Source: UBA8199 sp035358715 (GTDB lineage Bacteria > Verrucomicrobiota > Verrucomicrobiia > Limisphaerales > UBA8199). From it: DNA of 41,820 nucleotides. Below are positions 36,036 to 41,820 of the stretch, piece after piece. The first letter of the stretch is position 1. Each line of letters starts with the position of its first letter. The notes beneath the pieces are model-generated. The model worked only from the letters and a program-made list of their open reading frames with translations, made no database searches and was not told the origin of the DNA. The stretch is taken from the NCBI GenBank assembly GCA_035358715.1, contig DAOPPX010000041.1, positions 1 to 41,820 of the forward strand, read 5' to 3'. Position numbers and translations under genes: made by a program.

Positions 36036-36112
36036 CCGAAATCAGGCGCCTTGCTTCTTGGACTTTGACACCCTGCCTGTGAAATCGCCGTATGGTTGCC
36101 CACGCGCCCTGC

Positions 36113-36298
36113 CTATTCGCCCGCCTCGCGCAGCGCCCGAAGCTGCCGAAACAGATCATACACCACGTCCCGCAGGTCAGCGTAATCAAGCCGAACGATT
36201 GGCCCCCGCTCAAGGTGGTACACAATGCGATAGTCCCCAAGCAAAGCAACTTCGTTGGGAAGTTGCGACTCAGCAGTTGGAGGCCGGCACCCGCGCTC
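36113..36298 (-). pseudogene. Short open frame of unknown type, probably a gene remnant
   Basis: A 61-codon minus-strand frame between stops reads with strongly protein-like composition in its last 50 codons: LPNEVALLGDYRIVYHLERG, then IVRLDYADLRDVVYDLFRQL and RALREAGE before a TAG. There is no ATG, GTG or TTG that would include the conserved-looking part, so it is either a remnant or starts at a rare codon. I do not recognise the family. It lies in the 589-bp stretch between the exosortase and carrier-PPTase genes. Confidence 0.4.
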
Positions 36299-36388
36299 TC
36301 ACGAAACGGGACAACGCAAGGCAGAGACAAAAGGACAGAGAATGGCGAGCCGACGAAAGAGCTGAAGGCTGAATGCCCAAATCAAAGG

Positions 36389-36532
36389 TCAGAGATCAGA
36401 GCCAGGCGTCCTGACGATGCGGTCGCGGCGGGGTTTGGCGGGCGATCCCACGCAGACTTTCCACGCCGGCCGGTCCGTGAATACGCTCGAACGCGCCCCG
36501 ACAAGGGCTGCTTGCGTGATGTTCCGTCCTCG
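36389..36532 (-). pseudogene. 3' remnant of a WcaF-like hexapeptide acyltransferase gene
   Basis: In one minus-strand frame the translation reads ALVGARSSVFTDRPAWKV then VGSPAKPRRDRIV before a TGA. This is the closing left-handed beta-helix coil and tail of a WcaF/colanic acid acetyltransferase-type protein (compare GAVLGARSSVFSDVPPWTV in the intact gene at 41133-41711). No start codon and no N-terminal 140 residues are present. Similarity begins only after about GRNITQ, 45 bp from the stop of the carrier-PPTase gene. Confidence 0.65.
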
Positions 36533-36577
36533 CGAGATAGGCCTGTGGCATACCCTGAAGGAACGACGAGGAATCGT

Positions 36578-37456
36578 TCACTTGTGGATCAGCGCCAGAG
36601 CGAGCGCGACCAGGGAGCAGACCAAGGCTGCCAGGCTAAGAACAATGCCGATGCAGCTTCGCTTTACGGGGGCAATTGGATTTGCGAGAGCCGGCGGGGG
36701 CTGCTGGGGCGTGCTCACCGCCAAGGCGAAGGCCCAGTCTTCGCTGTGCGTCAGACTCAAGGCCACTGTGGGGGGGCTGATTCCCTCATTCGCCAGCACG
36801 CGTAAATGGGGTTGCCCGGTTTTGTCCCGCACCACTTCAATCATGTTCATCTCCAAGCCGGCATAGGCCGGCTGGCACTTTCTGAAAGCCTCTTTCGCAC
36901 ACCAACGCGCGGCAAAGTGCATTCGGGGATTCGGCTGGGCAATGCAGTACGCAATTTCCGCAGGGGTGAAGTTGGCCTTGTAGAACGGCTCCTCCCAAAA
37001 GTCCTTTGCTTCGGGCAGTGCGGATACTAACTCAACGTCAATGCCACACGCCAGGCCAGAATCCGAAGCTGGCATTTTGGCAGGCGGCTGCTCTTGGGCC
37101 GGCGACACGACCTGCCGCACTGCTGCGTTGGAACTGACCGGGACCTCTGGTGGCACCGCGGTGGGGCCGGGTCTGTTTCCTCCCAATGCCGCTTCCAGCT
37201 CGCCGAAAGTGCGGAGGGTATGCAGATTCTCGATCTTGATCCCCAGACGGCGGCGGATTTTGGCGTCGAGCGTGGCACGGCCCAAGGAGCTGCGCAGCCG
37301 CCCCGAGGACGCCAGCACAAAGTCCCGTCCGATCTGCGCTGGCTCCAGTCCGCACAATTCACTGACGATGACGGTCAGCGCCTTGTGCGTTGTAATAGGG
37401 GCTTGCTGAACCTGGCCTGCGGAGACTGGGGGGACAGTTGGGGTATTATTCATCAT
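36578..37456 (-). CDS. Acyl carrier domain fused to AcpS-type phosphopantetheinyl transferase with C-terminal membrane anchor
   Basis: Three parts in 292 residues. Residues 22-92 resemble an acyl carrier protein: VIVSELCGLEPAQIG, then RSSLGRATLDAKIRRRLGI with Ser57 of SSL as the likely phosphopantetheine site (normally DSL). A Pro-rich linker (93-130) follows. Residues 135-258 are an AcpS-type 4'-phosphopantetheinyl transferase: GIDVELVS (Asp140), FTPAEIAYC, WCAKEAFRK (Lys188, Glu189) and LSLTHSEDWAFALAV. Residues 267-292 form one hydrophobic helix ending in HK, a tail-anchor-like membrane segment. The enzyme could activate its own or a neighbour's carrier at the membrane. It starts 7 bp after the E2 stop, so it belongs to the E1-E2 operon. 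Confidence 0.85.
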   Translation of the reverse strand: MMNNTPTVPPVSAGQVQQAPITTHKALTVIVSELCGLEPAQIGRDFVLASSGRLRSSLGRATLDAKIRRRLGIKIENLHTLRTFGELEAALGGNRPGPTAVPPEVPVSSNAAVRQVVSPAQEQPPAKMPASDSGLACGIDVELVSALPEAKDFWEEPFYKANFTPAEIAYCIAQPNPRMHFAARWCAKEAFRKCQPAYAGLEMNMIEVVRDKTGQPHLRVLANEGISPPTVALSLTHSEDWAFALAVSTPQQPPPALANPIAPVKRSCIGIVLSLAALVCSLVALALALIHK

Positions 37457-37463
37457 GGAATGT

Positions 37464-38828
37464 CTAAAGGCCTCTCAAACATAGACTGCATACTCGACCT
37501 TGGGTGCCGTCAGGCAGGACTTCATCCACGAGATGGGCTTTGATCTCACGCAGGGCCGAGAGCGTCCGCTCGCAGTGGTGGCAATAGGGCTCTTCGCGAG
37601 CGAGGGCGCCCCACGCCTGCTCGTAAGCTGCCAGCCGATGGCTCAACTCCAGCAGAAACTGAGTGGCCTCGCGCCCATTCGACAGTTGGTGATCAAACGC
37701 CAGGGTGAGGTGGAAGCAGCCCGGACTCTGAGCTGGCGCGAAAAGTTCAGCGCCCACTCCAAGAATAGCGCTCTGGCACTGATTGATCAGCGGGCTAAAG
37801 AAAGTGGCACCCTCCTGGGCCAGGTCGGTGATAGTGAACGTGCCGCCAGACAGGGACTCGACCGGCAACTCTCCGTTGAGATACTGCACGGTCAACTCGC
37901 GCAGTTCCCCGTCCAGTTCCTTCAAACTCTTTGCCTCCGCGCGACGCACGACGGGTACTTTCAGGCCTTGTCCGGCGTCGAATGCGAAGCCAATGTTCAC
38001 CTCTTGATAGAAGTTGCGGCAATTGTCAGTATAGAAAGCATTAAGGGCGGGAAACCTCTGGAGCAACCGCGCGACCTCGTAAACCAGCACCGCTGAAAGG
38101 TTGATGCCAGCGTGCTCGGCAGCCGCGCGCAAGCCAGGGGTCGGGCAGGCGACCGTCACCGCGCTGGGCAAGGTGTGCTGGGCGGCGGCCCGGAGGAGAC
38201 TGATCTCCAGCCGTTTGCTGCGCGAGACCTTATCTGTGCGGTAAGGCACGTTCGCAGGAGGCGTAATACGTGCCGTCTGCTGGTCCTTGTGTGTTTCGGT
38301 CTTACTGGTGGTATTCGCCTCTGCCCGGGCCCCGAGGGAGTTTAGCACATCCCGGCCGCGAACCAGCCCTCGCTTAGCGAACTGCGCCGGATCGAGGCCG
38401 TGGCGGCTGAGGAGTTCACGCGCCTTGGCGCTGAAGCGCTGTCCCTGTGGGGCAGCTTCAGATGACACGGCGGTGCTTGGAGACAGCAGCGGTTCAGGGC
38501 CGACAGCGACGACCGAAGGAGTAGCTTGTGCTGCGGCTTCTGGTTTCTCCTGCTCTTCGGGAAACGCCGCGCGGCCGTTCTGGCTGACCAGACAGACAAA
38601 GCCCCCGACCGCAATCTCGTCACCTTCGCGGTGCCGATACTGGACGATGCCTTCAACAGGCGCGTGCAATTCGAAGGTCGTCTTGCTCGTTTCGAACTCC
38701 GCGAGCGCCTGGCCGGCTGTTACTCGGGCGCCCGTGGCAACGCGCCAAACCAGCAGCTTGGCACTCTCGTCGTTGGTGTTCTCCTTGGGCAGACAGACCA
38801 ACACAGGTTCTGCTAGAGGCTGCTCCAT
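37464..38828 (-). CDS. 2-oxoacid dehydrogenase E2-like acyltransferase with C-terminal four-cysteine tail
   Basis: Dihydrolipoamide acyltransferase-type protein (454 aa). The lipoyl domain (about 8-82) has the lipoylation Lys49 in FETSKTTFELHAPVEG. A linker and peripheral-subunit-binding domain follow (about 131-165, FSAKARELLSRHGLDPAQFA). The catalytic domain (205-412) has VNIGFAFDAGQGLKVPVVR and TFTITDLAQEGATFFSPLI. The active-site motif is DHQLSNG, with His380 kept but the usual Asp of HxxxDG replaced by Asn384. The C-terminal 41 residues carry CxxC-x27-CxxC (Cys416, 419, 447, 450), a zinc-ribbon-like extension not found in ordinary E2. Four bp separate it from the E1 gene. Confidence 0.88.
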   Translation of the reverse strand: MEQPLAEPVLVCLPKENTNDESAKLLVWRVATGARVTAGQALAEFETSKTTFELHAPVEGIVQYRHREGDEIAVGGFVCLVSQNGRAAFPEEQEKPEAAAQATPSVVAVGPEPLLSPSTAVSSEAAPQGQRFSAKARELLSRHGLDPAQFAKRGLVRGRDVLNSLGARAEANTTSKTETHKDQQTARITPPANVPYRTDKVSRSKRLEISLLRAAAQHTLPSAVTVACPTPGLRAAAEHAGINLSAVLVYEVARLLQRFPALNAFYTDNCRNFYQEVNIGFAFDAGQGLKVPVVRRAEAKSLKELDGELRELTVQYLNGELPVESLSGGTFTITDLAQEGATFFSPLINQCQSAILGVGAELFAPAQSPGCFHLTLAFDHQLSNGREATQFLLELSHRLAAYEQAWGALAREEPYCHHCERTLSALREIKAHLVDEVLPDGTQGRVCSLCLRGL

Positions 38829-38832
38829 ACCT

Positions 38833-40857
38833 TCAGTCGGTGAGGGGCCGTCCGGCCAGAACCATTCCCCGTGCTCGGTGAATGATTTGTTTCTGGCCCG
38901 GCAAAAGCTCCCTCTCCAGCGGTCCGCAAGACGGAATGGGATGTTCCGGCGAGGCGATCCGCGCCAGGACTTCTAGCGCTCCAGGCGCGTGTTCAAGAAT
39001 CTGGGCCGCCACTTCCGCGCCGAACGCGGCAAAGCCCAGCCCTTCTTCCACCAGCAGCAGTCGGCGGCTTCTCAACACCGACTCCAGGATGGGATTCAAG
39101 TCCAGGGGATACAGCCGCATCGGACAGATGATTTCGCACGCGATCTCATGCTCCTCGAATAGCCTGTCCACGGCCTGCTCCACGTCGGGCAACATGCCGC
39201 CGTAGCAGACAATGGTAAGATCGGGCGTTGTGCCTTCGGGGCGCAGACGAGTGGTGGGGAGTGAATCACTGGTGTATTCCAAGGCAAAGCCGTCGTTAAT
39301 GCCGCCTCCAGCCCGCATGGCGTAGAGCAGCTTGTTCTCGATAACCAGTGTGGGGCGGTCCACGGCGGCGAACAGCCGGTCATAGAATTCGCCCGGGTCA
39401 AAGCGGTGGTGGATCGCCAGGACCTGCGTCTCCGGCACGCCGAGGAAATGCTTTTCCAGGCTTTGACTGTGCGTGGCACCATAGCCGCGTTTACCCCCCA
39501 TGGGAGTCCGGATGATCAGCGGCACTTGGACCTGGTTGTTATACATGTAGTGAAACTTGGCCGCGTGATTGATGAACTGGTCGGCAGCCAGGGTCAGGAA
39601 ATCGCCGAACATGATCTCGCACACGGGCCGCAGCCCGGCCAGGGCGAGGCCATTGCCGAGGCCGACAATGGCAGCCTCGCTGATGGGCGTATTTAGCACA
39701 CGGCCCGGGAAGTCGGCGCTTAAGTTCCTGGTCACCTTGAACGCACCGCCGTAAGGCCCCTCGATGTCTTCGCCGATAAGCATAATCCGCGTATCCCGCT
39801 CCATGTTTCGGCGAAGCGCGTCGTGGATGCAGTTCACCACCCGAGCACACGCCGGCAACTCAGCGCGTTGCCACTGCGGAAACCGAGGGGCCCCGCGGAC
39901 CCCGGCTTCCGGTAATGGCGCGGCAAAAGGGGCCTTCCTCGCTTCGTCCACCGCCGCCGCAACGCGCTGCTGTGCGGCTTGCCGCATTTTCGCGCCGTCG
40001 TCGGGGTGGGCCTTGAGAAACACGGTGATCGGATCGCGCTCCCAATGCCCCTGCACTTCCTGCGGCTCCCGCGTATCGTCGCCCTTCGAGTGGGCCATCA
40101 AACGGTAGGTGTCCACCCGCAGGAAGCCGGGACCGCGAGTGCGCCGAACCTGCTCGACGGCTTGGTGTGTCTTTTCCAGCAACTCGTGCGGCTGCCAGGT
40201 GTTCGCTTCCAGCGCGGGGACGCCGAATGCCGCCGGGCGGGCCAGGATATCGCCGGCCAGCGTCTGCGCTTGGGATGTGCTCTGGGCGTAGAGGTTGTTC
40301 TCCAGGACCATCAACACCGGCAACTGCCACTTGGACACAATATTGAGCGATTCATAAAGCGCACCCTCTCCCAAGGTGCCGTCACCGACGAAAGCCACGA
40401 CGATATTGTCCCTATTCAAGCGCTTCAGGGCCAACGCCATGCCGGCAGCTACCGGGGTCATGCCGCCCTGCACGCCGTTGCTGAAGAAACCCTCGGCGCA
40501 CAGGTGTTGGCTCCCGCCCCGGCCGCCGCACACTCCCGTCTGGCGGCCCATGATTTCGGCGATCAGCCCTCCCACGTCGTCTGTCTGCGCAACGTAGTGA
40601 CCGTGGCAGCGGTGGTTGCTGAAAACCACATCGCCGCGCCGCAGGCGGGCGGCCACCGCCACACCGGTCCATTCCTGGCCGATGCAGGTGTGCACCGTGC
40701 CAAACAGTTCGCCCTTTCCGAACAAGTCAAGCAGAGCCTGCTCGACCTCGCGAATCAGCACCGCTTTGGCATACTGGTCAAGCAGCGGCACGGTACTTGT
40801 CCTGTCTCGCTCAGGACTGGCTATCGCTGCCGAAGACATGTAAGTATTCTTAGTCAT
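38833..40857 (-). CDS. Fused alpha-beta E1 of a 2-oxoacid dehydrogenase-like complex
   Basis: Thiamine-diphosphate enzyme combining both E1 subunits in one 674-residue chain (ATG at 40857; the frame opens at a TTG at 40869, and an ATG at 40839 is also possible). The alpha part (about 20-330) has GTVHTCIGQEWTGVAVA, FSNHRCHGHYVAQ, GGRGGSQHL and the TPP motif GDGTLGEGALYES...ENN. The beta part (345-670) has GEDIEGPYGGAFKVTRNL, TPISEAAIVGLGNGLALAG and IRTPMGGKRGYGATHSQS. Fused E1s are known from acetoin/pyruvate/branched-chain complexes and from secondary-metabolism loci. The acyl donor cannot be read from sequence. The downstream E2 and carrier-PPTase follow almost without gaps. Confidence 0.92.
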   Translation of the reverse strand: MTKNTYMSSAAIASPERDRTSTVPLLDQYAKAVLIREVEQALLDLFGKGELFGTVHTCIGQEWTGVAVAARLRRGDVVFSNHRCHGHYVAQTDDVGGLIAEIMGRQTGVCGGRGGSQHLCAEGFFSNGVQGGMTPVAAGMALALKRLNRDNIVVAFVGDGTLGEGALYESLNIVSKWQLPVLMVLENNLYAQSTSQAQTLAGDILARPAAFGVPALEANTWQPHELLEKTHQAVEQVRRTRGPGFLRVDTYRLMAHSKGDDTREPQEVQGHWERDPITVFLKAHPDDGAKMRQAAQQRVAAAVDEARKAPFAAPLPEAGVRGAPRFPQWQRAELPACARVVNCIHDALRRNMERDTRIMLIGEDIEGPYGGAFKVTRNLSADFPGRVLNTPISEAAIVGLGNGLALAGLRPVCEIMFGDFLTLAADQFINHAAKFHYMYNNQVQVPLIIRTPMGGKRGYGATHSQSLEKHFLGVPETQVLAIHHRFDPGEFYDRLFAAVDRPTLVIENKLLYAMRAGGGINDGFALEYTSDSLPTTRLRPEGTTPDLTIVCYGGMLPDVEQAVDRLFEEHEIACEIICPMRLYPLDLNPILESVLRSRRLLLVEEGLGFAAFGAEVAAQILEHAPGALEVLARIASPEHPIPSCGPLERELLPGQKQIIHRARGMVLAGRPLTD

Positions 40858-40899
40858 CTCAGCCCACAATCGTCTTCAGTCAGCGGTCCCGCAATCCGG

Positions 40900-41022
40900 T
40901 CATTTGGGCAACTGGCCCGGTGTTAGCGGTGCGGACTGCGCTGTAAGAGGGCTTTCTTGCGCCTCCAAGGGGTCCAGGCGCGACCGGAGCAGGCCGCCCA
41001 ACAGTTTGGCCAGGTCGGCATG
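40900..41022 (-). pseudogene. Possible 3' coding remnant upstream of the E1 gene
   Basis: A 40-codon minus-strand frame without a standard start reads DLAKLLGGLLRSRLDPLEAQ and so on to a TGA, with codon use like a real gene. It abuts repeat modules at 41070-41115, so it may be the surviving 3' end of a lost gene. The rest of the 275-bp gap (40858-41132) is repeat sequence. No homologue recognised. Confidence 0.25.
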
Positions 41023-41069
41023 TCACAAATTCGCTATAGGGCAGGTTCTCACTTCACGGTCTGGAGTTA

Positions 41070-41115
41070 GCAGTCCCGTGGTCCCGGATTCTCACTTTCA
41101 GCATCTCAGCGCTTC
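41070..41115. repeat. Repeat modules B and A between the acyltransferase and E1 genes
   Basis: GCAGTCCCGTGGTCCCGG (module B, inverted) is followed by TTTCAGCATCTCAGCGC (module A). These are the same two modules that occur inside the exosortase gene. Confidence 0.65.
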
Positions 41116-41132
41116 CGGCTTTCTTTCCCCAG

Positions 41133-41711
41133 TCAACGATCAACTTTCTCGACTAGCAACCGTCTCTGAACCACTTGGGCCGGGTTGCCTGACGAAACCG
41201 TCCACGGTGGCACATCCGAGAAGACGCTCGAACGGGCGCCCAAAACCGCCCCTTGGCCGACTGTAACGCCGGGCCCAACGAAAACATCTGCCCCCAGCCA
41301 GGCTTGATCTCCAATAATAATCGGGGCTTTGGTCGGCCCGAAGCTGGGGTCGGAAGTATCGCGGCCACCTGCGCAGAGGTAGCAATACTGCGAGACGGTG
41401 GCGTGAGCGCCAACATGAATGGGCGCTACGCTGTAACAATCCACCTTTGGTCCGATTTCGGCACTGTCGTGCATGAAGAGGTTCCACGGTGCCCAGATCA
41501 CAACACTGCTCGAAACCCGGGCGGTGGGGGCGAGTTTCGCCCCGAACAACGCGAGCAGAAACCGCCGCCAGCCGTGACATACACGCGGCGAGGGCCGAAA
41601 CAGAAGCACCCAGGCCACACCCCAAAGGGCGCGTGCCGCCTTGTTCCACCAACCATAAGTGGATGGCAGGTCATTGCGGACACGGATGCCAGGTGCAAGG
41701 GGGGCACTCAC
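41133..41711 (-). CDS. WcaF-like hexapeptide-repeat acyltransferase
   Basis: Left-handed beta-helix acyltransferase of the colanic acid WcaF / NodL type, which usually O-acetylates sugars from acetyl-CoA. The 192-residue product (GTG start, GAGAGG about 8 bp upstream) has a Trp-rich N-terminus with one hydrophobic segment, repeats such as APTARVSSSVVIWAPWNLFM, APIIIGDQAWLGADVFVGPGVTVGQGAVLGARSSVF, and the closing GNPAQVV. The catalytic His expected in the loop LCTGSHD is Arg117 here (LCAGGRDTSDP), so it may be inactive or use another base. It is the first complete gene of the locus in transcription order. A decayed relative lies at 36389-36532. Confidence 0.85.
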   Translation of the reverse strand: MSAPLAPGIRVRNDLPSTYGWWNKAARALWGVAWVLLFRPSPRVCHGWRRFLLALFGAKLAPTARVSSSVVIWAPWNLFMHDSAEIGPKVDCYSVAPIHVGAHATVSQYCYLCAGGRDTSDPSFGPTKAPIIIGDQAWLGADVFVGPGVTVGQGAVLGARSSVFSDVPPWTVSSGNPAQVVQRRLLVEKVDR

Positions 41712-41820
41712 CTGATAATCCTCTCAAAAATGAAACTCAAGGGCAACTCTTTCCCTCTGGTTCGGGACCCGAATCCTTAGCGAACGCGCGGAGTGACCCA
41801 AACTGTGGCCACGACGCACC
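41712..41820. other. Window end, no gene assigned
   Basis: The last 109 bp hold the ribosome binding region of the acyltransferase gene. All three minus-strand frames hit stops before it, so an upstream gene may end here, but no family could be recognised in the short translations. Confidence 0.3.

Noticed and set aside
35992..36330. 112-codon minus-strand frame upstream of the exosortase
   Set aside because: Composition is not protein-like. A different frame over the same DNA (36113-36298) is more convincing.

Overview
This is a GC-rich bacterial chromosomal window. It most resembles Verrucomicrobiota of the Pedosphaera/Limisphaerales type. That placement is inferred from secreted proteins carrying Ig-like repeats, abundant glycoside hydrolases with Sec or Tat signals, an EpsI-type exosortase beside exopolysaccharide genes, weak ribosome binding sites, many GTG/TTG starts and many short interspersed repeats. 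No rRNA, tRNA, CRISPR array or transposase gene was seen. The taxonomic call is inference; a marker-gene tree (SecA, Dxs) would test it.

Left part (1-15.6 kb): a Tat-exported GH116 glycosidase (minus strand), a TGS-domain nucleoside kinase, an S1/P1-type secreted nuclease, a YmdB-type phosphoesterase, and the block xseA / (opposite-strand secreted Ig-repeat nuclease) / xseB / dxs / icd. xseA and xseB flank the reverse-strand gene, as if it had landed inside an ancestral xseA-xseB-dxs run.

Middle part (15.5-31.4 kb): an RmlD-like reductase coupled to a 3'-only remnant of an AguB-type amidohydrolase gene, a soluble Ser/Thr kinase, a GH78 rhamnosidase, a BioF-like synthase, a PilT-like ATPase overlapping an SLBB lipoprotein, panB, an HldE/RfaE-type heptose-phosphate kinase, a eukaryotic-type (yeast HIS6-like) HisA, a GH33-like sialidase and secA. 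Between genes lie several structured repeats: a ~130-nt imperfect hairpin, a cruciform-like REP pair and two 11-bp-periodic arrays with inverted copies.

Right part (31.4-41.7 kb): one long minus-strand exopolysaccharide locus. In transcription order it encodes a WcaF-like hexapeptide acyltransferase, a fused alpha-beta 2-oxoacid dehydrogenase E1, an E2 acyltransferase with a C-terminal four-cysteine tail, a carrier protein fused to an AcpS-type phosphopantetheinyl transferase and a C-terminal membrane anchor, a decayed acyltransferase remnant, an exosortase-EpsI fusion, an O-antigen ligase/polymerase-like membrane protein and a GT4 glycosyltransferase. It ends at a UUCG-loop terminator. No E3 is present.

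The candidate new system is the E1-E2-(carrier+PPTase+anchor) cassette. My inference is that it loads an acyl unit from a 2-oxoacid or ketose onto a self-activated, membrane-held carrier for modification of the exported polysaccharide. Two low-complexity repeat modules recur in this locus and are translated in frame inside the exosortase, where they form its interdomain linker.
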